From the NCBI GenBank assembly GCA_020736575.1, contig JAGPYM010000006.1, positions 558,001-622,000 of the forward strand: a stretch of 64,000 nt of DNA, given 5' to 3'. Both the position numbers and the translations under genes were made by a program. The notes under the pieces were generated by a model. The model ran no database searches. It was not told the origin of the DNA and was given only the letters and a program-made list of their open reading frames with translations. Every line of letters begins with the position of its first letter. The first letter of the stretch is position 1. This DNA is from Thelonectria olida (lineage: Eukaryota; Ascomycota; Sordariomycetes; Hypocreales; Nectriaceae). This document shows, in pieces, positions 47,259-57,700 of this stretch.

Positions 47259-48314
47259 TCACTGATCTCCCAAGTTTGGCTGTACATCATGTCGATTCAT
47301 CTGACTATCCTCCCTTCTCCGCGCCTCCAACCCCGGCGCAACATTCGCCTGGTCCAGCGCATGTCCAACCCACGTGTACCGCAGCCACGGCACAGCAGCC
47401 CGGCACGCAAAAGCCGTCGCCTGCTCGCGGCTCTTGTAGAACAGCGCCAGGAACACCTGCATCGTGAATACGGCCGCATTGCCAGCGCAGTGCGCAATAT
47501 TGCCAAACCGCCCGTCTTCGTATCGCAGCCCCAAGGCCTCCATGACGTCCTCGAACCGCATCCTGGGCCAGTCGAACCGCAGCTCGAGCTGGAAATCCTT
47601 CTGTATGTCCCAGGTTTGCACGTTTCGGAGCGTCAGCCACGGTAGGCCCAGACGGCTCAGTGTTGTTTCCACGGGCGCCGCGTCAAAGACCAAGAAGATG
47701 ATGTCCCGCGGCGTCTTGTGCCGTACTTCCTCGGGCGTTCGGTTCCTTCTCTGGAGAGACTCAAAGATCCTCTGCATGCGGTGTGCAATGTGGCTTTCCC
47801 GAACCATCCTGGACTTTCCGAATGCGAAGAGGTAGGACTCTGTGTGTAACCAGTCCGCTTGGCACAGATGTCCCCAGTGGCCTCGATACTCTTCCACTAT
47901 ATAATGAATGGGCGTCATCAAGCGGAACCACGAGGATCCGCGGTCTCCAGGTGATATATTCTGACCGCGTCCTTTGATGACATCGCGCATGTCAAGGTAG
48001 GAGAGTCCAATTTCAGTGAGCGGCTTAAAACGGTGCTCCCGGCCGTCGGCAAATCTTCCGAGCTTGGTCATGCATAGCTCCTCAAAGTCCAATGCAACAA
48101 GGATGTATTCGGTGCTTGGAAGTCTTTGGAACATATGGCATTGACCATCAAAGCTGGGTGCGAGTGTTGGAAGCACGTTGTCGATGCCTTCTGGAGGCTG
48201 GGCCCTCAAGCATTCGCATCGGTAAGGAGGTATATGCGCGTGGATGTGTTCTGGTTGCAGTCCCGGTTGCTTCGACCACTCTGGTCCTTGTAGGAGAGTG
48301 TTTCCGTTTGCCAT
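47259..48314 (-). CDS. Gfd2/YDR514C-like RNase H-fold protein, probably inactive
   Basis: Single exon, 351 residues. Features of the Gfd2/YDR514C-type DEDDh exonuclease-like domain are the first strand YILVALDFEE (D76, E78), TEIGLSYLDMRD, DIIFLVFDA (D211), the strand WDIQKDFQLELR, and the last motif FGNIAHCAGNAAVF. In the active DEDDh form the last motif is HxAGND; here Asp is replaced by Ala at residue 280, while H275 is kept. Nuclease activity is therefore doubtful. Yeast Gfd2 is linked to mRNA export, and Neurospora QIP has a related exonuclease fold. The role here is unknown. The nitronate monooxygenase gene lies just upstream, on the same strand. Confidence 0.8.
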   Translation of the reverse strand: MANGNTLLQGPEWSKQPGLQPEHIHAHIPPYRCECLRAQPPEGIDNVLPTLAPSFDGQCHMFQRLPSTEYILVALDFEELCMTKLGRFADGREHRFKPLTEIGLSYLDMRDVIKGRGQNISPGDRGSSWFRLMTPIHYIVEEYRGHWGHLCQADWLHTESYLFAFGKSRMVRESHIAHRMQRIFESLQRRNRTPEEVRHKTPRDIIFLVFDAAPVETTLSRLGLPWLTLRNVQTWDIQKDFQLELRFDWPRMRFEDVMEALGLRYEDGRFGNIAHCAGNAAVFTMQVFLALFYKSREQATAFACRAAVPWLRYTWVGHALDQANVAPGLEARRREDSQMNRHDVQPNLGDQ

Positions 48315-48549
48315 CCTGCTCTCATAGGCGAATGAGACGGATGTCTTGGTGCGTAGAGGTAGTCGCAGGTAAGAAACCTATCAGCTTGGTTCGAGCTATG
48401 CAGAGAAATGAGCACCATGGTCAGAGAAACCAGAGAAAGTGAAAGCATTAAAGTGTAGGAGCAACGCGGCGAGAGCACTGAATCATCGTCTTGGATTCAT
48501 CTACCTCGTCGTTCTGTCTCTAAGTATTATACACAGCAGCAACATCGCA

Positions 48550-49666
48550 TCACAGCCGACTCTTGCCCGCCAGATACACACCCCCAAGCTTCAACATGCC
48601 CACTGCCTCCGTCACCATTTCACTGACAATCTCCCCTGCCGGCTTCACACTCGTAATCGAGCCCGCCACTTGCCCCATCAAATGCGGCGGATCAATGTCA
48701 TTGCCCTCGTCAAAGTCTTGCTCAATCGGCACTACTCCCTTCTCACATAGCTCCTTGATCTTGTCCTGCTGCGCATGCCACGAGCGAATGTACTCATTCG
48801 TCTTCATGCGAAGCGGCCGGCCAGACAAAACGAGGGTGCGTTCCGTGCCGTCGAAGCCGCACGATACCACCTCACGCTTGTGCTCTTCGCTGCACCCGGC
48901 CTCGACCGAGGCGACGAACCTCGTGCCCACCCACACTCCCACGGCGCCCTGCATCAGCGAGCTTGCCAGACTTCGGCCGGACGAGATGCCGCCTGCGGCG
49001 ACGACGAGAGCGCTCTGGCCTTTGAGCATCGGGGGTTGATACTTGTTGGCAACGTCTACGACGGCGGGGATCAGGACCGAGTTGGCAATGTCGCCAGTGT
49101 GGCCGCCTCCTTCGCCGCCCTGGGCGCAGATCATGTCGACGCCGATATCAAGCGCTTTAGCCTATCCATAACAAAAGAATGTGTGTCAGCTTCAGTCTAG
49201 CGATTTTTGGCGTCCTCCAACTTACAGCATGCTTCGGATGCCCAACCATGTTCATCACCAAGATGCCGTTATCGTGAAACTTATCAATCACGTACTTGGG
49301 CGGCACGCCGACGGCAGAAACGAACAACTTGGCGCCGCTCTCGATGATGATGTCGACCAACTCGTCCAGCTTGCCGCCCGTGTAGTCATGGTTCGTCTTT
49401 CGCGCGTTACCTCCCACTTGGGGCAGCGCGAGATCCACGCCAAATGGCAAGTCGGGACGCGAGAAGTTTTCTTTCATCTCGGCGATGATGTCGCGAAGCT
49501 GGTCGGGTGTGTACTGGAAGCCGCCGATGACGCCGAGGCCGCCGGCGTTGGAGACGGCAGCGGCGAGGCGCCCGCCGGATGTTCGGGCCATGCCGGCGAG
49601 GAGGACTGGGTGCTGTATGCCCAGAAGGGTTGTCAGAGGCGTGGTGATGGGGCCGGTGGGTGCCAT
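48550..49666 (-). CDS. Nitronate monooxygenase (2-nitropropane dioxygenase family)
   Basis: Exons are 49666-49226 and 49161-48550 (64-nt intron, GTAAGT to GGATAG), giving 350 residues. It is an FMN-binding TIM barrel with LGIQHPVLLAGMARTSGG at the N-terminus, AVSNAGGLGVIGG, GVDLALPQVGG, and the signature ICAQGGEGGGHTGD with the conserved active-site His. LVVAAGGISSGR and GAVGVWVGTRFVAS form the FMN phosphate site. The enzyme oxidises alkyl nitronates, such as toxic 3-nitropropionate or its nitronate, to aldehyde or keto products. The start is the first ATG that gives a compact family-length protein; the frame upstream is leader. It probably acts in nitro-compound detoxification in the cytosol. 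Confidence 0.93.
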
Positions 49667-50333
49667 TGTTGTTCTACGAAGTAGTGATGATGTTGGTGTA
49701 CTGGTGTAAGTGGAGGAAGAATTGGCTGAGATGATGAATGACTTGGGCGCAGTCAAGTCAATCGATCGATATCCAGGAATACCCTGCTTCAATAGTCCAA
49801 GCTGTCCAGTATTTCCATCTGATAAATAATCAGTCTCAGATCTCTGTGGGGTGGGTGCTGGGGATATTTATTATTATCAAAGAGCCGAGCAACCTGGCAG
49901 CTGTGATCCCAAGTTTGCGGGGAAGAACCGAGGTAGTGACACCAGCATATTTCCGCCTTGGGGAACCAACTCGCCAATTCCACGTGGGTGATCATCCCGA
50001 ACTTGCTCTGAAATAGTTACTCTTGCACACCTGAGAACATTGCAGAGGCAGCGCTCTATTCCTGATATTGCAGCATAGAGCAGCCTCTTGGCTCCCTCTA
50101 TTCACCTGCCAATCTACCATTTACTGATGAATCCCTTAACCCCAATCCCACTCACAGAGGTATCTCTCTCATCTCCTTCCAGTTTGGTATCATACATGCA
50201 TTCAGCTTTATATCGTAACCTTCGCTCCGTCGCATGCACCTTGTCCCTTTGTTTTACTGCGCCGGAAATGCAAATTGGTGTCCCCATCCGTAACTCGTTC
50301 AGTTCCATTTAACCATCCTTCTTCTCCTCTTCC
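49667..50333. other. Intergenic, promoter of the nitronate monooxygenase gene
   Basis: No gene seen. It also holds the 3' flank of the following minus-strand gene. Confidence 0.6.
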
Positions 50334-51662
50334 TCATGCAAACTTCGGCAGACGCGCAGGGATGAATGAGGTGTCCTCTTGAGATGACTTTACATCTTCT
50401 CGCCCTGAATCCGTCACAGGTGCATCTGTTTCGACTTGGCTATTCGATCTTCGTGGTTCGCTGGCCGGTTTGAGAGTGTCTGTGGAGGGCGTCTTTCGAG
50501 GCTCGGGTTCATAAACTTCATCCTCCGCCACAAACGGTTTTGGTTCCGTGGATCGTAAACCGGGGCTCGTACCCCCAAGTCCTTTCTCTGCCGCCAATTG
50601 TACGGCGGCCGCTTTTTTCCGAGCCACTTCCTCGTCTTCTTTTTGCTGCAGCCTTTGCTCCTCCATTTCCAGGTGACGGAGTGATGGTACATCGTCCACT
50701 TCGGGTGTGACAGGAAATGATGAGACTCTCTGGCTTGGTCGAAGTGAATCTGTTGAAGACACCCGGAGGGAGTCTCTCGATCGCATTGACCCTAATGTTG
50801 TCCGCGACACTGTCCTTGAAACCGATAGCCGGCTGGCTGGCCGTTTTCCCTTGCCCCCGCTTCTTCCACTGCTACGGTCGTTCCTAACCATATCGTACGT
50901 TACTTCGTCGTCAAGCGGGATAGCATCTTCCTCGCCTTCGCCATCGCTTGGGAATAGGTCTCCCCGCGACCGATACGAATCTGATGTGTCGCCCGACCCA
51001 GTCGTTCCGCTTCGTTTCCTAGTCACAAGCAGTTCGCCGTAGTCGGAGCCATCATCTGATCCTAATAGAGGCTCTGCCTCACCCTCGGTTTCGCCGTGTT
51101 TGTTTGGATGATCTTGCAAGTCGGCCGCGCTCGGCTTGTATCGCAGGGTGCCGCCCATCTTCCAGGGCAGCTTACTTAAGAAACCAATAGGCTGTGTGCT
51201 CGGGATAATTGTGGGGTCATGTTCGCTCGTCTTTCGTCGTCCGCCTCTGGTTCCGTAGCTCATACCTCGTTTCCGACGAGGCTGTTCTGACGTCTCTCCT
51301 CCGGTATGCTTCCTTTGGCTGCCCGTTCCAGCAAGCAGCCGGTCCCAGTCGTCGTGGCCCCAATTACTGAATAAGCCGCCGCTTTCCTCCTCTTCATACC
51401 AATCATCGTAGAAATCAAAACTGTACTCTGCTGCTTGGTGCGCTCGTTCGCGCTCTCTGCGCTTTCGCATGCGCTCCTCCGGGTCGCCGAGGCAGACTGC
51501 AGAGCATTGTTCCATGGAAGTCCAAAAGGACGAAAAACATGGGTTGATATAATGGTGCTGAAACGACCAGATACCCGCCGCAGCGTTCTCCGTCACGGCC
51601 TCTGCATCGTGAGTGATCTGGTTCCAGCGCTGTCGCAAGCGCGGGTCCTCGAGGAATGCCAT
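50334..51662 (-). CDS. Conserved low-complexity fungal protein
   Basis: Single exon, 442 residues. Only the first ~110 residues look folded (LRQRWNQITHDAEAVTENAA, then SFQHHYINPCFSSFW, then YSFDFYDDWYEEEE). The rest is rich in Ser, Arg, Glu and Gly, typical of disordered, phosphorylated fungal proteins, with an acidic patch (GEGEEDAIPLDDE) and a coiled-coil segment (HLEMEEQRLQQKEDEEVARK). I do not recognise the family and propose no function. Confidence 0.8.
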   Translation of the reverse strand: MAFLEDPRLRQRWNQITHDAEAVTENAAAGIWSFQHHYINPCFSSFWTSMEQCSAVCLGDPEERMRKRRERERAHQAAEYSFDFYDDWYEEEESGGLFSNWGHDDWDRLLAGTGSQRKHTGGETSEQPRRKRGMSYGTRGGRRKTSEHDPTIIPSTQPIGFLSKLPWKMGGTLRYKPSAADLQDHPNKHGETEGEAEPLLGSDDGSDYGELLVTRKRSGTTGSGDTSDSYRSRGDLFPSDGEGEEDAIPLDDEVTYDMVRNDRSSGRSGGKGKRPASRLSVSRTVSRTTLGSMRSRDSLRVSSTDSLRPSQRVSSFPVTPEVDDVPSLRHLEMEEQRLQQKEDEEVARKKAAAVQLAAEKGLGGTSPGLRSTEPKPFVAEDEVYEPEPRKTPSTDTLKPASEPRRSNSQVETDAPVTDSGREDVKSSQEDTSFIPARLPKFA

Positions 51663-52541
51663 GGTGTGGATAGTGGGTTATGACGTCGGGAACATGTGCG
51701 ATGGATAGGTGCGGCGAGGATTGAATCGGTGTCGCCGGGAGAAGAGTGAAGGGGCGAGGGGGCACAAGTCGAAGCTAGGAGTGCGAGATCATTATAGCAA
51801 AAGGCTTTTCCGCGGCGAAGAAGAGATAATCAGTAATGAACCCGTAGCCCAGGCGATGAAGAGAGATGAGAGAGGATGGAATCCATGTTGCAGGACGGCT
51901 CTCAAGTGGCACGTGCAGGCCTGGTGAGACGGCTTAAAATGGTTGGGTGGTTGGGCGGAAGGGCCCCCAAGGGTCCCTGCAGGTTGGCCGCCTTTTTATT
52001 GTTGAAAGTGGCTACCGACCTACTGATGATCAGGGCACCTTGTCACCGACTCGCTACCTGCAAGGCAGAAACAGACAGCTTGACTTTGACCATAATCATG
52101 TACTTCGTATTCGTAGTCAGTATCATCAAGGCAGGTATGTAATGAGGCCGATTTTCGCCATTGTCAAAGTTTAGGCATCTGCTAAAGTTGAAACGTTATT
52201 TCAGCTCCCTCTTACAGCTACCGAATGATGCCTCTCTCGGATGTGTGTGAGATTTTAACCCGCAGTGACACATCTGACATGCGCTTCATTGGAGGTAAAT
52301 GACCACCCTGTCAGGTCTCCAGTATCGTTGGAAATGCTACTTACCTACTATGAACGCAATGGATAGCAGTAACATATCATGCGAGCTGCGCTTAACTCGG
52401 AACTACCCGTGGAACCGTCACTGTGGGCATTGACACAATAAACGTAGATGAAACCCATCAAAAGAATGCTAATGGTATCTAACACCCTGAAAAGCAGTAG
52501 CAAACTCCATGTCGACGTCTCATAGGTAGTAAAGCGGTCAA
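51663..52541. other. Intergenic
   Basis: Promoter of the low-complexity protein gene and 3' flank of the next minus-strand gene. No gene seen. Confidence 0.55.
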
Positions 52542-53013
52542 TCAAATCCGCGAGTTTCTCATGTTCGCCTGTATTCTCTCTAACAACATTTCTCTGGAGT
52601 CTGATTCTTGCGGAAAGAGGTTCCTCTTGATATGGTCATTAGCACATGTCTCATCCACTTGATCTTTTCTGAGACCTACCGCAGCCAGCCATCTGCGCAT
52701 CTCCTCCCGTGTCCAGGTATTCGGATCGCCCGTAGGGTCTTTCTCAGGAGGAAACATTTCGCTTCCCCAAATCACCTTGGCTGTAGCGGCGACGACGACC
52801 AGGCCAAAGGCTATTGCATCATTGCTTAGCACATGTGTCACCAGCCTACCCTATGGGTCTAATGAAGACTTACCCCAGACCATGTTCTTTGAAGTCGAGG
52901 TTAGCTTGACATTATCGGACGAAGAAGTATTTCTATACAAGGGCGCGTCGCGGGACTGGTACGGATTGATAACATACTTTGGATTTCATGGCGTTGTCTA
53001 GAGGCGTCGGCAT
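52542..53013 (-). CDS. Small membrane-anchored protein with SAP/Ish1-like C-terminus
   Basis: Exons are 53013-52978, 52886-52874 and 52810-52542. The middle exon is only 13 nt (NMVW plus one base), and all junctions keep frame, giving 105 residues. One membrane helix (GAFGLVVVAATAKVIWG) sits near residues 17-33. The segment WTREEMRRWLAAVGL followed by a helical tail resembles the short helix-turn-helix of SAP/Ish1-type domains. I know no named orthologue. The model depends on the microexon; without it the frame would open directly into the last exon with a different N-terminus. Confidence 0.65.
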
Positions 53014-53453
53014 CTTGCACAGTCGAAGGGATTAAGCTCGTGAGCAGGCGGGTGGTGCTGATAAAGAAGGATTTATGGAGGAAGGCAAAGTCAATTGTAA
53101 AGGCTTTGGCACATGGAATGAATATAAATGCCCAGGTTGAGAGAGATAGTGACAGATCTCTTTAGTGAATGACCTTGAAAGGTGTCCAATTGTCCTGGGA
53201 CGATGATGCCTTCTTGCCTAGCGCCACATCTCGTCCTTGAATCGACGAATAGGCTACACCGCCACAATGATTCGAATCCCTGCGCCACAACAGGTGGGTC
53301 CGGTCGCCTCTTTCGAAGCGCTCATTTGAAGATGGCCCGTGCGGACCTCCCCGCGAAAAGGCACGCACAAAAATAATTCCTCCCAAAACTTTCGAAATCG
53401 CAAACCCGTGCTTGTCAAGACCTGTTCGAACGTCCCATTGAACTACCGCCAAA
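53014..53453. other. Divergent promoter of the small membrane protein and eL38 genes
   Basis: No gene seen. The region just before 53454 has the CA/CT-rich leader common for ribosomal protein genes. Confidence 0.55.
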
Positions 53454-53921
53454 ATGCCTAAGGAGGTCGCTGATATCAAGAAGGTTCGTTTGCTCTGAAG
53501 TGGTACACTTTCTGCGCGCTGGAACGGAAACGCTGACTCGAATTTACAGTTCATCGAGATCTGCCGTCGCAAGGACGCTTCGTGTACGTTTTAATTGCTG
53601 CCCGAGCCCACGACCACAGGACGACCATGCCTGTTTACCGAAGGGAGACTACAAAGAAACAAGGATTCTAACACAGCTTGCAGCCGCGCGGATCAAGAAG
53701 AACAAGAAGGTCGGCAACATCAAGTTCAAGGTCCGCTGCCAGAAGCACCTCTACACCCTGGTGCTCAAGGACTCCGACAAGGCCGAGAAGCTTAAGCAGA
53801 GCCTTCCCCCCAGTATGCGTCCCTCACCTTCTCGCCAGAGTCGAGAATTTAACCAGCGGAAATGTGCTAACCTATGACCTTTGTAGCTCTGCAACTGACC
53901 GACGTCTCTAAGAAGAACTAA
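53454..53921 (+). CDS. rpl38: 60S ribosomal protein eL38
   Basis: Exons are 53454-53483, 53550-53583, 53684-53812 and 53887-53921 (introns of 66, 100 and 74 nt), giving 75 residues. The sequence [20 protein letters not shown], then [18 protein letters not shown], then [20 protein letters not shown] is diagnostic of eL38, a small protein of the large cytosolic ribosomal subunit. Length and intron density are typical for a filamentous ascomycete ribosomal protein gene. Confidence 0.97.
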
Positions 53922-54117
53922 GTTGCTTGAATATGCGGTAGGAAAAGGGCTACTTTGGGAGGGGAGGATTCACATGCACGAATGGGCGTCTCGGGATACC
54001 TTGCATTTCATGTGCTCTGAAGGGAGGATGCTCGGATAGAGTCCAAAAAGAAAAAGCACGATTCAAGTCACCCTTGTCCATTGACATTTTCCGCCTCCGT
54101 GACCCTCGACTACCTAT

Positions 54118-54756
54118 CTACTCGACGTTTGCAAACTGAAGAATCTCATGCTCGGAATCAGGAGTGCTGAGCAAGTCATCCAAAAGCCCGTCCAGCACGT
54201 CGTGGTTCCAGAAGATGTTCAAGTCCCTCGCATCATCATCCTTTTCGATCCTCCAACCTGCCCACACCCTGCTGCTGGGATTTGCTTCCTTGGCTTGGGC
54301 CTCCAGAGCCCAATACTTTTCCTGCACTTCTTCTTGTTGACTGGGATTGACTGACAATTTGCAGAGCTTGAAAGGTGCCTCTTGGGCGAATAGGTCTCCA
54401 CGCAACTCACTCTCTTCGCCAGCCGGGTCCATATGATAGACAATGGCGGAGCCAGATTCGTCGGTTAAATGCTCGCCGAGTTTGCCAAAGATGACTTGGT
54501 TATCTTCGCTCTGAATCCAGGCTTGGTGTCCTTCTGGAGAGTCCCAGGGAGCAGTGATGAGGAGCGTCAACGAATCAGGCTTGCGCTCTAAGAAGAAGGT
54601 GCTGAGGTTCTTGTATGGCTTGTCTTGAAGAAGACGAGGCTGGTTCTCTCTAACCCATCGGTCCTGAACCTCGATGGATTCTCGGACAAGGTTCTCAAAC
54701 TCGGCGTTGTCTGTGTCCGGCTTGAGCTCGATGAGGGCGAATTCGGTGACGACCAT
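54118..54756 (-). CDS. Dimeric alpha/beta-barrel (ABM-like) protein
   Basis: Single exon, 212 residues from MVVTEFALIELKPDTDNAEF. The open frame extends further upstream but without a better ATG. Two halves each resemble the ABM/stress-responsive ferredoxin-like fold: strand-helix patterns at EFALIELKPD..., LLITAPWDSPEGHQAWIQSE, then FKLCKLSVNPSQQEEVQEKY. Such proteins are small oxygenases or stress proteins of varied function. No catalytic residue can be assigned. It is convergent with eL38. Confidence 0.75.
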   Translation of the reverse strand: MVVTEFALIELKPDTDNAEFENLVRESIEVQDRWVRENQPRLLQDKPYKNLSTFFLERKPDSLTLLITAPWDSPEGHQAWIQSEDNQVIFGKLGEHLTDESGSAIVYHMDPAGEESELRGDLFAQEAPFKLCKLSVNPSQQEEVQEKYWALEAQAKEANPSSRVWAGWRIEKDDDARDLNIFWNHDVLDGLLDDLLSTPDSEHEILQFANVE

Positions 54757-57700
54757 GATGAAGAGGATGGTGCTGAGGAGTTGCTGATGAGGTGGTGGAT
54801 GGGGAATCACTGGATGCAAGTCCAAGCTGTGAGTGTGCTGAAACGGGTGATGAGCGACTATTTGTTGGTCGTCGTCAGGCACCGCTGAGGTTGCGTCGAC
54901 ACGGGGCGGGTCAATTACGACGGAGCGCCCTATTATGTATTCGATCCTATTCTAGGCAGGAGCTTGGAGGCAACTATTTAGTTGAGAATGGCGTAAAGTG
55001 TAACGATGGTCGAATCCCAATGAACGCACGAATATGAAGGCTGTTATCCTGGTGACAATGAGTCGCGTTGCGTCGGTAATTTCGGGCGCATTGACCGAGC
55101 TTCCTTGGTAGCAAGCATCTGAATACAAAGTGAGGCGATGTTTGAAGCCTCGATGCTTCGCACTCTCGTCGTGTACGGTCCACACCTGTGGCGACCTGGT
55201 CCTGGCGTAAACTGACAATTGCCCTGTCCAAGATCAAATTCGGTGACGCTGGGTTGTTCTACGTACATAACGCGCCTTATAGATGAGACGAAGGAGACTT
55301 GATGTCAGTGTCTTGGTGAATTTGGGTTGGCTTCGATGACATAACAGTTGGAACCAGTTGACGTTGTTTCTTGTATGGGTCTTAATTGATGCCAGGCTTC
55401 CACTAGATGCTTCATTTTCAACGAAGAGCCTTGTTATTTTTGAGAAAGCTTTGGGAATGGATTTGTGTCACTTCATCCAAGTCATCCAGTGCTGTGCTGA
55501 ACTGCGTGCCATCAAGAGGCGGTTGCCAAGAGACCAAATTACTAACAGCCAATCACCAGGAACGACAAGAGCAAGGCGAACGAAGAGATCATAAGTCCCA
55601 ACACATGTACGAATTAGGGGACCTATCCGGAATAGCTTCGTAACTACTGTCAGTAGGTTGGTATGAAAGTAGTCGCACTGATGCCGTAGCGTTGTTAGTT
55701 GAGAAGAATGTTCCAGTTCCTGGACATTCGAGCAACCCTTGAAGGAGGGTGGTGCCCCAGCTCTCGGGTTCCCCGTAGGCTGACAGTCAATGTTAGTCTT
55801 CGAAACTGTGGCTGGCTAAGGTTGACAGAGCCAAAGATGACAACAACAAAGAGAATGTTAATAGATAATTATTTCAAATGTGCAGTTAGATCAAAGCAGT
55901 TCATCCAATGGAGGTACGTAAAGCGGTTGAGGCTCAGGAATGTGGATGACTTCACTGCCACAAACGCCGAGCTGAGGTTTCGAGGTGCCCGCTCACTGGT
56001 GATGAGCCACACGGGCCGTTCCAGCTTCGAACGGAACAGTTAGTGGTGGTCCGTGGGTGCATTCGTAGGTTGGAGGCAGTCGATAATGCTTGCTTGTCTT
56101 TTATGTCGTTGGATGAGAGAGGAATACGTCAACAGCCATCGATCGGGCAAGTGCTTTTCTTCCATCACGAGATCTTCGAAGTTCAACCTCAGGCACCCCG
56201 CCAGCCACCTGGCCACTACATCACCAGACGAAAATGCATTGTTCTTGACTCTTTAATACCGCCGCCCCTCGAGGACCTAGTCGAACCCATTCTTCCGCGC
56301 TCAACTGCCTGATTCACCCGGACACGACCGCGCGGCAACCCGCACTTCACGACAGGACGAAATTCGACACTGAGACTGGAAGGACGCATCCAAGGTGGCA
56401 TCGCATATCGCATGGCATCCATTCCATCCCACCGTCTCCCACCGTCTCGTCCTGCGCAGCATCACATCGCGTCTTCTCCGTCTCCGCGTCCCGGGATTCC
56501 TTCTTAGTCTGACTGCACGGCACGGCATTTCGTCCATCTGACAGCATATCCGGCCGGTGTGGCGGGAGTCCTCCGTAGTACTGGAGGTGTGTCTGTCACT
56601 TTGTCCCACTCTCAAGTTGCACGCCACTAACGGCCAACAAGTGGGCGAGCCATCAATCCAACCAAGTGCGGCATAGAAGCTGCAGGGACCAGCATCTGGA
56701 CCAGTTAGCTACCTTTCAGATCCTCCCTCGAAAGCGCATTCGCGTATTTCGAACTCGTTTTCGGATTCAGCTTTCGATAGACACATTGCTTTGCCCTTTG
56801 CCTTGCATACAGAGCACTTTCATTAACACACCCAACCCAAACCCCCGCCATATCTAAACGAGGAGGGTCGAGAGAAATACCGGCGAGGAAACAAGCCTAC
56901 ATCCTTGTTGTTTGTTTGGATTCGAGGGTGATTGGTCATCCATGTCCCTGTCTCGTCAATAATTCCCAGGTACGTGTGTGTATCTCTCCTCTCCGTTTCG
57001 GTTGCCCACCAACCATATTCACGAATTGGGTTGGTTGTTGTCTCCCCCTCTTTCTTAACCGCATCCCATTATCATCGTCATTTATCTTGCCGCCCTCCCA
57101 CACTGTCCTGTGTGTACGAATGCTTCGTGCATACCTACTGCCAGTTTCCCAATTGTCAAAGTTTCGCCATGGCTTCGCTTGCGTGTTTCCGGAGGCGGGG
57201 AACGGGCGACACCGGCCGGTGGTTTAATGCTTTCGTTTCAGTGCCAAACGAAGCCCTGTTTTCCCGTCTCTGCATCTTCTTCTCCGGCCGTTGCCGTTAT
57301 CCTTATGCAATCAACTCGTGGGCCAACCAACGAGAACAGGGAAGATCCGGACCCGGGATCAGAAAGAAACAAGTTGTTCCAAGGCTTGAACTTACTGTAT
57401 GAGGCCCGAGATCAGACTAGACCGCCACTTCTTCCAATTGGCGGTCTATCATTACACACTCCCTGTCTTTTTGTGACGGAGCTCTCCACTCCCTTTCATC
57501 GTCCCCCAAGTGAATGCCTCGATTGTTTGACTGAGGCTTTTGACTTGGACACTCGCACGTACACACACACTTTCTCCCGCCCCTGCGCTATCTGGTCTCT
57601 ACTTCCTTTCCGTTGTAATTACGACCTTAACTGACGAGCTACCGAGTAGCAAGTGGGTTTCTTCTGATCTCCGATTCATTCCTCCAATCCTCCGTATTGC

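Noticed and set aside
53255..53300. TTCGAATCCC resembling a tRNA T-loop
   Set aside because: The flanking bases do not pair into a T-stem and no A-box or acceptor stem is found nearby.
53584..53683. Possible snoRNA in the 100-nt intron of the eL38 gene
   Set aside because: I see no C/D boxes (RTGATGA, CTGA) or H/ACA pattern; the intron is only somewhat longer than its neighbours.
57110..57634. 174-codon open frame on the + strand
   Set aside because: It lies in pyrimidine-rich leader-like DNA, is Cys/Ser/Pro/Thr-rich from C/T bias, and has no domain or splice logic.
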